This document shows positions 1 to 8,202 of a stretch of 40,637 bases of DNA, in pieces. This DNA comes from Dysgonamonadaceae bacterium (GTDB lineage: Bacteria > Bacteroidota > Bacteroidia > Bacteroidales > Azobacteroidaceae): positions 1 through 40,637 of the forward strand of contig JAISYU010000103.1 in assembly GCA_031269685.1 (NCBI GenBank), read 5' to 3'. Within the stretch, counting starts at the first letter, position 1; each line of letters starts with the position of its first letter. Under the pieces are notes generated by a model. The model saw only the letters and a list, made by a program, of their open reading frames with translations. It had not been told where the DNA came from and made no database searches. The position numbers were made by a program, and so were the translations under genes.

Positions 1-814
1 AAATAGCAGGCTTGTTTAATGCCTCTTTAATTGCGGGATCTAAAGAGGTTACTTTTTCTATATAAGGAATCAATAACGCTATGATATTATTAAAACTGCC
101 TGAAAAGAGAAAACATCGAGAGTAAAATGACAACAGATGTCCTTGCAGATAGAAGAAAACACTCATAAATAACAATCCGAACAATGAACCTGCTATCAAC
201 ATAAAAATAGCATTTTTCGTTCGTTTTTTATCGGGTTGAAGGAAGTATATACAAACCAAGATGCCAAATACGTATGGACAGGCTTGAATACCGGATATAA
301 CTATAAGGAATGCGAATAGAGCCAAAAACCATTTCCTGATATTATAATAATAACCCGTTATAAATGCGGTTGTACATAACATATTGAGAACATCCACCCT
401 CCCATTCCTGTATATCCAGGAAAACATACCGCCACACCAGAATAATAATAGAAAAAGGAGCAGGGTATAATGGTTTTTAATGATGGATTTATCCCTCATA
501 AATCTGTATATAAGCAAGCTGATAAAAAATACTATAACTATATTCAGGCTTCTTAGGGATGTTGGAGATACACCGAACAGGTATATCCATGGTACTAACA
601 GAAATTGGCACAACGGAGGATATGTAGAATAAACTTTACCATTTTCCCCCCACCACGCTGTTGTTCGCCACTGTCCATCCAATATAAAATTAACCGGACT
701 GTCGACAAACATGATTTCATCTATCCACGTCAATGGCGTCCATGCCAGCGTAAACAGGTTTAAAACGATGAAAAACAGGCTGACTGCATAAAATATTACA
801 TGATTCTTGCTCAT
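1..814 (-). CDS. GT-C (GT39/ArnT-like) membrane glycosyltransferase, N-terminal part
   Basis: Translating the reverse strand from the ATG at 814 gives an open frame of 271 codons to the window edge with no stop, so the gene is cut off on its 3' side. The protein starts MSKNHVIFYAVSLFF, a first membrane helix, followed by an outer loop with WIDEIMFVDSP and a STYPPL segment. An acidic DE pair in the first extracytoplasmic loop is the usual catalytic site of GT-C enzymes that move sugars from polyprenyl-phosphate carriers. Several more hydrophobic helices follow. The role (glycan or protein glycosylation at the outer face of the inner membrane) is inferred from this topology, and the acceptor is unknown. 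The start lies 22 bp after a tandem-repeat array and downstream of leader cassette A, which points the same way. Confidence 0.72.
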   Translation of the reverse strand, partial: MSKNHVIFYAVSLFFIVLNLFTLAWTPLTWIDEIMFVDSPVNFILDGQWRTTAWWGENGKVYSTYPPLCQFLLVPWIYLFGVSPTSLRSLNIVIVFFISLLIYRFMRDKSIIKNHYTLLLFLLLFWCGGMFSWIYRNGRVDVLNMLCTTAFITGYYYNIRKWFLALFAFLIVISGIQACPYVFGILVCIYFLQPDKKRTKNAIFMLIAGSLFGLLFMSVFFYLQGHLLSFYSRCFLFSGSFNNIIALLIPYIEKVTSLDPAIKEALNKPAI

Positions 815-835
815 ATTGTCTTGATTATATCTTTG

Positions 836-1100
836 CCGCAGTTGCGGGAAATGAGAATCTTGCTTCCGGGACGTTTCCCGCAGTTGCGGCAAATAAGAAA
901 ATTGCTTCGGGATGTTTTCCGCAGTTGCGGGAAATAAGAATCTTGCTTCCGGGGCGTTTCCCGCAGTTGCGGGAAATAATAAAATTTCTTCGGGACGTTT
1001 ACCCCAAGTTCGGGTAATGATAATATTGCTTCCGGGAAGTTTCCCGCAGTTGCGGGAAATTAGAATCTTGCTTCCGGGACGTTTCCCGCAGTTGCGGGAA
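836..1100. repeat. Tandem array 1: seven ~42-bp units with a palindromic core
   Basis: The core CCGCAGTTGCGG recurs at about 836, 878, 919, 961, 1044 and 1086, with a degenerate copy near 1004. Spacing is 41-42 bp. The best copies have TTCCCGCA and TGCGGGAA arms around a 2-base centre, so each unit can form a hairpin. The core is in codon phase so that both strands read FPQLRE. The array ends 22 bp before the start codon of the minus-strand glycosyltransferase gene. Confidence 0.92.
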
Positions 1101-1136
1101 TATATAATCGGCAAAAAATCTCAACATACCTCCTTT

Positions 1137-1333
<197 letters not shown>

Positions 1334-1353
1334 TAGTTATAAATTTACGGCGG

Positions 1354-1386
1354 CAAAGGTACGTATTTTTTTGAAACAACAACAAA
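1354..1386 (-). promoter_or_regulatory. Bacteroidota-type promoter of leader cassette A
   Basis: On the minus strand a TACCTTTG box lies at 1361-1354. Candidate upstream boxes are TTG at 1382-1380 (18-base spacer) or TTTG at 1386-1383 (21-base spacer). The segment TACGTACCTTTGCCGC nearly repeats the promoter of copy D (TACGTATCTTTGCCGC). Transcription would run through leader ORF A and array 1 into the glycosyltransferase. Confidence 0.6.
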
Positions 1387-1472
1387 TTTCGCGAAGAAAA
1401 GTGAGAAATATCAATTCGGAGAATATGTAGAACCTAATTTCAATTAATTTTCGTGCATTTATACTGAAATAT

Positions 1473-1503
1473 TTTGCAGTCTCATGTTTTGTCATTACCT
1501 TTG
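1473..1503 (+). promoter_or_regulatory. Promoter of nuoMN
   Basis: TTTG at 1473-1476, a 19-base spacer and TACCTTTG at 1496-1503 match the Bacteroides primary-sigma consensus. The predicted start near 1510 leaves a leader of about 47 nt before nuoM. This shows that nuoM and nuoN form their own transcription unit. Confidence 0.8.
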
Positions 1504-1556
1504 CAGCCCGTTTCTTATGAAAACGGATTACGTGCTATATATAAATAAGGTGTAAA

Positions 1557-3065
1557 ATGAATATCCTTTCTCTTTTTGTAGTAATACCGGCGCTAATGCT
1601 GCTGATGCTGTTCCTCTCTAAAGACCTGAAACAGATTCGCGCCATTATGGTAGCCGGTGCAACGGCGTTACTCGCCCTGTCGGCAACACTCGTAGCGCTC
1701 TTTATTCAGGAACGCGCAGCAAATCCCGAAGCCGTAATGCTCTTCACGCAGTCCGTAACCTGGTTCGAACCTCTCAAGATCTCCTATTCCGTAGGCGTCG
1801 ACGGTATATCGGTCGCAATGCTCGTCCTGTCGGCAATAATAGTCTTCACAGGCGTATTCTCCTCGTGGAATATGCCGATGGCAAAAGAGTTCTTCCTCTG
1901 GTACTGCCTGCTCTCGATCGGCGTATTCGGCTTCTTTATATCAACCGACCTGTTTACAATGTTCATGTTCTATGAAGTAGCCCTCATCCCAATGTACCTG
2001 CTGATCGGACTATGGGGAACTGGACGGAAAGAATACTCCGCAATGAAACTGACGCTTATGCTGATGGGCGGATCCGCATTTCTGCTCGTCGGAATCATCG
2101 GAATCTACTATACCTCCGGGCATACAACATTCAACCTTAACGAAATCGCACAAACACTCCATATTCCAATCGAACATCAACGCTGGATATTCCCCGCAAC
2201 ATTCCTCGGATTCGGAGTGCTCGGAGCGCTGTTCCCATTCCACACCTGGTCACCCGACGGACACGCCTCCGCACCAACCGCAGTCTCAATGCTCCACGCC
2301 GGCGTACTGATGAAACTCGGCGGATACGGATGCTTCCGAGTCGCAATATACCTGATGCCCGAAGCAACCCACGAATTAGGATGGATATTCCTTATATTAA
2401 CCGGAATCTCTGTCGTATATGGCGCCTTCGGTGCGGTAGTTCAAACAGACCTCAAATATATCAACGCATACTCCTCGGTAAGCCATTGCGGACTCGTACT
2501 GTTCGCAATCCTGATGCTAAACCGTACAGCAATGACAGGAGCCGTAATGCAAATGCTTTCCCACGGACTGATGACAGCCCTATTCTTTGCACTGATAGGC
2601 TTAATCTACGGACGGACACATACACGTGACATACGGGAAATGGGTGGGCTGATGAAGATCATGCCCTTTGCATCGCTTTGCTATGTGATAGCCGGTCTGG
2701 CATCACTCGGACTACCGGGATTGAGTGGATTCGTTGCCGAAATGACAATCTTTGTAGGCGCATTCGGTGCGAAAGACATATTCCCGTTTGCCGCAACGAA
2801 CACATTCACAACCACTCTGACCATAGTAGCATGTTGCTCGATAGTAATAACAGCCGTCTATATCCTCAGAACCATCGGCAAAATACTCTACGGACCCGTC
2901 CAGGACAAACATCACCTCTCCTTGACCGATGCCGCCTGGTTTGAACGTGTTTCAGCCGTCGGACTAATCCTTGCCATTGCCTTCATGGGCTTATATCCTT
3001 CCGGCGTATCTGGACTTATATACGACAGCGTGGCGCCGATAATCGAAAGGATGGCAATGCTTTGA
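1557..3065 (+). CDS. nuoM: NADH-quinone oxidoreductase subunit M (complex I antiporter-like subunit)
   Basis: This 502-aa polytopic inner-membrane protein is one of the three antiporter-like proton-translocating subunits of respiratory complex I. Recognisable parts are the helix with LFTMFMFYE (Glu140, matching the conserved TM5 glutamate), the FPFHTWSPDGH loop (around 227-236) followed by APTAVSMLHAGVLMKLGGYG with Lys253, and the TDLKYINAYSSVSH block. The length is normal for NuoM. The lysine normally found just before the PFHTW loop (Lys234 in E. coli) appears to be Leu222 here. nuoN follows after 42 bp. No nuoA-L genes are present upstream, so this two-gene unit is separated from the rest of the operon, at least within this window. 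Confidence 0.95.
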   Translation: MNILSLFVVIPALMLLMLFLSKDLKQIRAIMVAGATALLALSATLVALFIQERAANPEAVMLFTQSVTWFEPLKISYSVGVDGISVAMLVLSAIIVFTGVFSSWNMPMAKEFFLWYCLLSIGVFGFFISTDLFTMFMFYEVALIPMYLLIGLWGTGRKEYSAMKLTLMLMGGSAFLLVGIIGIYYTSGHTTFNLNEIAQTLHIPIEHQRWIFPATFLGFGVLGALFPFHTWSPDGHASAPTAVSMLHAGVLMKLGGYGCFRVAIYLMPEATHELGWIFLILTGISVVYGAFGAVVQTDLKYINAYSSVSHCGLVLFAILMLNRTAMTGAVMQMLSHGLMTALFFALIGLIYGRTHTRDIREMGGLMKIMPFASLCYVIAGLASLGLPGLSGFVAEMTIFVGAFGAKDIFPFAATNTFTTTLTIVACCSIVITAVYILRTIGKILYGPVQDKHHLSLTDAAWFERVSAVGLILAIAFMGLYPSGVSGLIYDSVAPIIERMAML

Positions 3066-3107
3066 ATTAATCATAATATTTGAAACGATACAATATCATA
3101 CAAATCT

Positions 3108-4538
3108 ATGGATTTTACAAACTTTCTAATGATGGGTCAGGAAATAGGGCTGGTAGCCGTCTTCCTTGTCTTATTCTTTTACGATATCATAGCCTCGGAA
3201 CGTGCTAAACAGTGGTTTCTGCCTGTTACATGTGTATTGTTTGCGGTCTTGACGCTTTGGGGATTCTGTCCCGATAAGCCCTCAGGAGAAGCATTCGGCG
3301 GAATGTTTATCCAGTCACCGATAACAGTATTGATGAAAAACGTGCTGAATATAGCAACGTTGATCGTTTTCCTGCAAACGGCAGGCTGGCTCGGAAAAGA
3401 CGAATTGCGCGGACGACGATTCGAGTTCTTCCTTATTACCTTAATAACTTTGCTCGGAATGTATATTATGATTTCCTCAGGGAACTTTATGATGCTATAT
3501 ATAGGTATGGAAACGGCTTCGCTACCGCTCGCCTGCCTTGCTGCGTACAACAAGCATAAAGAACGTTCTGCCGAAGCAGGAGTGAAATTTGTCCTAATCT
3601 CGGCGTTGTCGTCGGCTGTAATGCTCTTCGGATTGTCGTTCCTGTACGGGGCAACAGGTTCATTCTACTTCACAGATATGAGTACAGCCGTATCCGGTCA
3701 GCCTCTCGTCATTATCGGATTGGTGTTTTTCTTTGGCGGACTTGGTTTCAAACTTTCACTCGTGCCGTTCCACCTCTGGACAGCCGATGTGTATGAAGGT
3801 GCACCGACAAGCGTAACAGCGTATCTGTCCGTAGTCTCCAAAGGCGCTGCTGCATTTGCTTTGCTGTTTGCACTATATAAAGTATTCGGAAGTATCGAAC
3901 AGGTTTGGCAAAATATCATTTGGTGGCTGTCCGTCATAACAATTACGCTTGGAAACCTGTTTGCCATACGTCAAACGGACATCAAGCGGTTTTTTGCCTT
4001 CTCGTCTATTTCACAGGCAGGCTATATACTGCTTGGAATTATTGCCGGCAACGCTCAGGGTATGGCTTCTACGGTCTATTATGTGCTGGTTTACGTTTTT
4101 TCCAACCTTGCCGCGTTTGCAGTTATTTCGGCTGTTGAGAACGCTACAAAAGGACAGACGACTATTGCTGCCTTCAACGGATTATATAAGAATAATCCCA
4201 GGCTTTCTTTGGTAATGACTTTTGCTGTGTTTTCACTGGGCGGTATTCCTCCGTTTGCAGGCTTCTTCAGTAAATTTTTTATTTTTATGGCGGCAGCTTC
4301 GTCGGAACAATATCTGTTGGTTTTCATAGCGTTGCTGAACACAGTTGTGTCGCTCTATTACTATCTACTCATAGTTAAAGCGATGTTTATCAACGAGCCG
4401 GTTTCTGAACCTGTACGGATACGGAGTGATGTTTATAACAAAATAAGCATGTTGACTTGTGTTGTCGGCATACTCTTACTGGGTATTTTTGGTTTCTTCT
4501 TTTATAATATAGCAGATAAGTTCAGTTTCGGGATATAA
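3108..4538 (+). CDS. nuoN: NADH-quinone oxidoreductase subunit N
   Basis: This 476-aa membrane protein with many helices is another antiporter-like subunit of complex I. Visible family marks are LYIGMETASLPLACL with the TM5-type glutamate, GFKLSLVPFHLWTADVYEGAPTSV with the lysine that NuoM lacks, SVVSKGAAAF with a second lysine, and RQTDIKRFFAFSSISQAGYI. The length is normal. It is 42 bp downstream of nuoM and shares its promoter. A run of AT-rich sequence follows, with no clear terminator before the exbB promoter. Confidence 0.95.
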   Translation: MDFTNFLMMGQEIGLVAVFLVLFFYDIIASERAKQWFLPVTCVLFAVLTLWGFCPDKPSGEAFGGMFIQSPITVLMKNVLNIATLIVFLQTAGWLGKDELRGRRFEFFLITLITLLGMYIMISSGNFMMLYIGMETASLPLACLAAYNKHKERSAEAGVKFVLISALSSAVMLFGLSFLYGATGSFYFTDMSTAVSGQPLVIIGLVFFFGGLGFKLSLVPFHLWTADVYEGAPTSVTAYLSVVSKGAAAFALLFALYKVFGSIEQVWQNIIWWLSVITITLGNLFAIRQTDIKRFFAFSSISQAGYILLGIIAGNAQGMASTVYYVLVYVFSNLAAFAVISAVENATKGQTTIAAFNGLYKNNPRLSLVMTFAVFSLGGIPPFAGFFSKFFIFMAAASSEQYLLVFIALLNTVVSLYYYLLIVKAMFINEPVSEPVRIRSDVYNKISMLTCVVGILLLGIFGFFFYNIADKFSFGI

Positions 4539-4671
4539 TTGCCGAAATAAAGTTTATAAAAAAGCATCATTAAACGGATATAATTCAAAGAAAATATACT
4601 AAATAACAATCTGTTTTTATTAATATACTTTAAATCATGAGTTATTTGTTAGGTCTTTATGAATTATTTAC

Positions 4672-4679
4672 TACATTTG
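4672..4679 (+). promoter_or_regulatory. -7 box (TACATTTG) upstream of exbB
   Basis: TACATTTG fits TAnnTTTG. The nearest upstream TTTG (4645-4648) leaves a 23-base spacer, longer than the consensus 19-20, so the upstream element is weak. The box lies about 65 bp before the exbB start. Confidence 0.5.
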
Positions 4680-4744
4680 CAGACAAAAAATAACAGAAAA
4701 ATTTTAATAACTAATTATTTATAATTTAAACGAACGCAAATTTT

Positions 4745-5590
4745 ATGGAAACAAAAAGTCAAGTCGGCACAAAACGGGAAGGCAAAAGAACCCGTGGTGT
4801 CAACGCAGTGATTGTAATCATCGGAGCCTTTGTATTAGCGGTGGGTTTTTACCTGTTCATTCTGGGAGATCCCTCACATTTTGAAGGCGCAAAGTCTAAC
4901 TCGGAAGTATGGACATACAAATTCCATCCGAAAAATGGCGATATGCTCGGAACTATGTTCATGGGTGGCTTCGTCGTGCCTATTATCCTTACCCTCTTGC
5001 TTACGGTATTCATTTTGAGTTTTGAGCGTGCTTTCGCTCTTGCAAAAGCAAAAGGTCACGGTAATCTGATTAATTTTGTTTACGACGTTAAGAAGAATCT
5101 GAAAAAAGGTGACATCACAGCAGCCGAAAGCCTTTGTGCAAAACAGAAAGGTTCTGTTGCAGCAATAGTTGATGCAGGTCTGAAGAAGTACAAAGAGATG
5201 GAAACTCAAAACCTTCCGAAAGAGACAAAGATTGAGGAAATCAAAGCCGAACTCGAAGAGGCTACTGCTCTGGAACTGCCTTCAATGCAGCAAAACCTCC
5301 CTATTATTGCAACCATATCGACGCTCGGTACTCTTATGGGTCTGTTTGGAACGGTGCTTGGTATGATCAAGTCGTTCTCGGCTCTCGGTACCGCTGGTGC
5401 AGTTGACTCTGTAGCCCTTTCGGTCGGTATCTCTGAGGCGCTTGTGAACACTGCTACCGGTATCGCAACCGGTGCGTTGGCTATCATTGCTTACTCTTTC
5501 TTCAGCGGCAAGATAGATAATATGACGTATGCCATTGATGAGATGGGGTTTGCCTTGACTCAAACATACGCAGAAACACATAATTCCTAA
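4745..5590 (+). CDS. exbB: ExbB/TolQ-type proton channel subunit
   Basis: This 281-aa inner-membrane protein is the channel core of the TonB energy-transducing complex, which uses the proton motive force to power outer-membrane transporters. It has an N-terminal helix (about 20-40), a second membrane segment (about 78-100, VVPIILTLLLTVFILSFERA), a cytoplasmic helical stretch, and the conserved MotA/TolQ/ExbB block with IATISTLGTLMGLFGTVLGMI (about 187-210) followed by ALVNTATGIATGALAIIAY. It is first in an exbB-exbD-exbD-tonB operon; exbD begins 15 bp later. A non-TonB TolQ role is less likely because tonB is adjacent. Confidence 0.93.
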   Translation: METKSQVGTKREGKRTRGVNAVIVIIGAFVLAVGFYLFILGDPSHFEGAKSNSEVWTYKFHPKNGDMLGTMFMGGFVVPIILTLLLTVFILSFERAFALAKAKGHGNLINFVYDVKKNLKKGDITAAESLCAKQKGSVAAIVDAGLKKYKEMETQNLPKETKIEEIKAELEEATALELPSMQQNLPIIATISTLGTLMGLFGTVLGMIKSFSALGTAGAVDSVALSVGISEALVNTATGIATGALAIIAYSFFSGKIDNMTYAIDEMGFALTQTYAETHNS

Positions 5591-5605
5591 ATTATTAATT
5601 GAATT

Positions 5606-6253
5606 ATGGCTAAAGTTAAAGTAAAAAAACACAGTACGTTCATCGACATGACAGCGATGAGTGATGTTACTGTGCTTTTGCTTACTTTCTTCATGCTTAC
5701 TTCAACGTTCGTCAATAAGGAGCCGATTCAGGTAACAACGCCGTCGTCCATCTCGGAAACGAAGGTACCTGATACGAATATGCTTACAATCTTAGTTGAC
5801 CCTTCCGGTAAAATCTTTATGAGTATGACTAATCAGGATCAATTGCTCGCCACACTTGAAAAAGTGGGAGATGATTACGGAATTACGTTTAACGACAAGC
5901 AGAAAGCCACCTTTGCACGGCTCAAATCGTTCGGAGTTCCAATAGAGTCAATGCCTGCCTTTCTTAGTCTCACTATTGAGGAACAGGACAAAAAGATGAC
6001 TCACAAGGATGATCCGAATATCGGTATCCCAAACGAAGACACAAAAGGGGCAGACGGTACAATAACAAAATCAAGTGAATTCAAGCGTTGGATTACCTAT
6101 GCGACGGAAGAAAATAAAGAACTTCTGCTTGCCATTAAATCCGACAAGAATGTTCCGTATCCGATTGTGAAGAAAGTAATTGAAGATTTGCGAGATTTAC
6201 GGAAAAACCGCTATCTCTTGCTTACAAGTTTGAAGACAGCTTCCGCTGAATAG
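5606..6253 (+). CDS. exbD: ExbD-family biopolymer transport protein (first copy)
   Basis: This 215-aa protein has a short cytoplasmic N-terminus and one membrane helix (about 13-35). The helix carries the family aspartate in MTAMSDVTVLLLTFFML (Asp20), which takes part in proton coupling. The rest lies in the periplasm and is longer than the roughly 140 aa of enterobacterial ExbD. It lies between exbB and a second exbD. Two ExbD proteins in one TonB operon is the common arrangement in Bacteroidota and suggests a mixed ExbD dimer, which is an inference. Confidence 0.92.
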   Translation: MAKVKVKKHSTFIDMTAMSDVTVLLLTFFMLTSTFVNKEPIQVTTPSSISETKVPDTNMLTILVDPSGKIFMSMTNQDQLLATLEKVGDDYGITFNDKQKATFARLKSFGVPIESMPAFLSLTIEEQDKKMTHKDDPNIGIPNEDTKGADGTITKSSEFKRWITYATEENKELLLAIKSDKNVPYPIVKKVIEDLRDLRKNRYLLLTSLKTASAE

Positions 6254-6292
6254 TTGAAAGTAGAGTATTTATCCTATAAAAAGACAGAAAAA

Positions 6293-7003
6293 ATGGCTGA
6301 AGTACAAGCAAACGACCACGGCGGCGACGGCAAAAAGAATAAACAGAAGAAACAGACGTTGCGCGTTGATTTCACTCCTATGGTGGATATGAACATGTTG
6401 TTGATTACATTCTTTATGTTCTGTACCACTTTGTTGAAGCCGCAAACGATGAAAATCGTTTTCCCTGCGAAGGATCAGGTAAAGGAAGAGCAAGATAACA
6501 AGGTAGCAGAATCAACTGCTGTTACATTGTTATTGGGGGCGAACAACGAAATATATTATTACGAAGGTTATATTAAGGAAGCAGATTATGAAAAATATGA
6601 TGAATTTCTTAAGCAAACCGATTGGGAACCGATTGGTGAACCAACTGAAAGCATACGTCAATACCTTTATTCCAGAAATAAAGGCACATACGATCAAATT
6701 GAAGAACTGCGAAAGCAGATGAGGAATCAACAAATTACGGAAGACGCTTTCAATGAACAGGTAAAGCAAATTCAAGACGAAGCAAAAAAGGCAAAGAAAG
6801 CACCGACCGTAATGATTAAGCCTTCCGATTTATCGTCGTATATGAATATGGTGGATGCGCTTGACGAGATGTTGATTTGCAACATAGCGTCATACGCAGT
6901 AATGGACTTGGACAAGGGAGACCGAATCATTCTCGCCAGGAAAACCGACAATCAGGAATATCTGACAGAGGAAGAACGGAAAGATCCTAAGATTAACAAG
7001 TAA
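6293..7003 (+). CDS. exbD: ExbD-family biopolymer transport protein (second copy)
   Basis: I chose the ATG at 6293 (MAEVQANDHG) over an upstream TTG at 6254, because homologues start close to the basic stretch before the helix. The protein is then 236 aa. A lysine-rich cytoplasmic segment precedes the helix with VDFTPMVDMNMLLITFFMF, where Asp32 is the conserved aspartate. The periplasmic part carries an extra charged, probably coiled-coil insertion (about 135-180, rich in Glu, Gln and Lys) not found in small ExbDs. It starts 39 bp after the first exbD and 27 bp before tonB. Confidence 0.9.
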   Translation: MAEVQANDHGGDGKKNKQKKQTLRVDFTPMVDMNMLLITFFMFCTTLLKPQTMKIVFPAKDQVKEEQDNKVAESTAVTLLLGANNEIYYYEGYIKEADYEKYDEFLKQTDWEPIGEPTESIRQYLYSRNKGTYDQIEELRKQMRNQQITEDAFNEQVKQIQDEAKKAKKAPTVMIKPSDLSSYMNMVDALDEMLICNIASYAVMDLDKGDRIILARKTDNQEYLTEEERKDPKINK

Positions 7004-7030
7004 TTGTGTTACAATTTAAAGAAGTATAAC

Positions 7031-7858
7031 ATGGCACAAGGATTTGATTTAACATCCGACAAATGGTTAGCGCTTATTTTTGAAAACAGGAATAAGCAGT
7101 ACGGAGCGTACACTCTCCGCAACCAGTCATCTAACCGTCATTTGAAAGCATTACTTATTGTAACGCTCATAAGCCTACTTGCGATTTTTCTTCCGAAGAT
7201 CATCAAAGCAGTAGCACCCGATAGCAAGGTTGATTTGAGTCGTAACGAAGAATTTTCGTTGACAGAAGTTAATCAGGACATCCCTGAAGAGGAAACGGTG
7301 AAGGCTCTTGAGATCCCGCCTCCACCCGAATTGAAAACTACTATCCAGTTTACCACTCCAAAAGTAGTTGAGGATGACAAGATAACCGACGACAACCAGA
7401 TGCTTTCGCAGCAGGACTTGCTTGACAGTTCGGCGGACATTTCCATTGCATCAATAGAAGGCAGTGAGACCGGCGGCATTGATATTGCAGATCTTGTAGA
7501 CAAGCAAGTTGTGATTCAGGAGCCTCCTAAAGAACAGATTCACAGTTATGTGGAAAAGATGCCTATTTTCCCCGGAGGAATGGACGAAGTGACAAAGTGG
7601 TTGAGTAAGAACATTAATTACCCCCCAATTGCAGAGGAACAGGGTCTTCAAGGGAGAGTAACGATACGGTTTGTTGTCAGTGAAGACGGCTCTATTAGCG
7701 ATGTACAGGTACAGAAGAGTCTTTCAAAGGAATGTGACGAAGAGGCAGTGCGTGCTGTCAAGAAAATGCCGAAATGGATACCGGGCGAGCAGAATGGGAA
7801 GAAAGTAAAAGTTTATTTCTCTCTGCCTGTATCGTTCCGCTTGCAATCGAGGGATTGA
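7031..7858 (+). CDS. tonB: TonB energy transducer
   Basis: The start at MAQGFDLTSDKW is preferred over an upstream TTG, giving 275 aa. The N-terminal FENRNKQYGAYTLR block just before the single membrane helix (about 38-57) is typical of Bacteroidota TonB. A periplasmic linker with IPPPPELK follows. The C-terminal TonB domain (about 180-275) starts at MPIFPGGMDEVTKWL and includes GRVTIRFVVSEDGSI and AVKKMPKWIPGEQNGK. This domain contacts the TonB box of outer-membrane receptors. It ends 5 bp before the next small gene. Confidence 0.95.
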   Translation: MAQGFDLTSDKWLALIFENRNKQYGAYTLRNQSSNRHLKALLIVTLISLLAIFLPKIIKAVAPDSKVDLSRNEEFSLTEVNQDIPEEETVKALEIPPPPELKTTIQFTTPKVVEDDKITDDNQMLSQQDLLDSSADISIASIEGSETGGIDIADLVDKQVVIQEPPKEQIHSYVEKMPIFPGGMDEVTKWLSKNINYPPIAEEQGLQGRVTIRFVVSEDGSISDVQVQKSLSKECDEEAVRAVKKMPKWIPGEQNGKKVKVYFSLPVSFRLQSRD

Positions 7859-7863
7859 CGGAC

Positions 7864-8094
7864 ATGAGTGAAAATAATCAGGAAAAGAGTGGTAACCGCA
7901 TAGTATTCATCTTTGAAATTGTGATGTCGGTGTTTTACCTTGTTTTCGGCGGAATTCTGTTGTTTACGCATTGGTTTGACCGGGTACTCTATGGTAATCA
8001 CGCTCTGAAACTGACTGTTGGAATCTTGTTCACCATCTATGGAATTTTCAGGATATACAGGTCTTGGAGAAAAATCCTCGAAAGAAGAGGGTAA
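7864..8094 (+). CDS. Small two-helix membrane protein of the TonB operon
   Basis: Starting at ATG 7864 this encodes 76 aa. There is a polar N-terminus (MSENNQEKSG), a first helix (about 12-32, VFIFEIVMSVFYLVFGGILLF), a second helix (about 44-62) and a basic C-terminus. A longer frame opening at 7774 inside tonB is rejected because that part overlaps the conserved TonB domain. The gene begins 5 bp after the tonB stop and is very likely cotranscribed. I do not recognise a named family; a similar small membrane protein often follows Bacteroidota TonB operons, as far as I recall. Confidence 0.8.
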   Translation: MSENNQEKSGNRIVFIFEIVMSVFYLVFGGILLFTHWFDRVLYGNHALKLTVGILFTIYGIFRIYRSWRKILERRG

Positions 8095-8113
8095 ATTGGT
8101 ATAATAAATCTGT

Positions 8114-8156
8114 GAAAAAGGCTGTAATTCTAAGGAGTTGCGGCCTGTTTCTTTTT
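8114..8156. terminator. Possible bidirectional terminator between convergent genes
   Basis: GAAAAAGGC at 8114-8122 can pair with GCCTGTTTC at 8143-8151 with one mismatch. The 20-base loop is large. T-rich sequence flanks the stem on the plus strand and A-rich sequence on the other side. It lies between the plus-strand TonB operon and the minus-strand LRR gene. Confidence 0.45.
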
Positions 8157-8202
8157 GCATGGCAGATAAATAATATTATTACCGCTTCACGACCTTCAAT
8201 GT

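Noticed and set aside
1784-2944. Several ORFs overlapping nuoM on both strands
   Set aside because: They are open only because of nuoM codon composition, have no start signals and resemble no known proteins.
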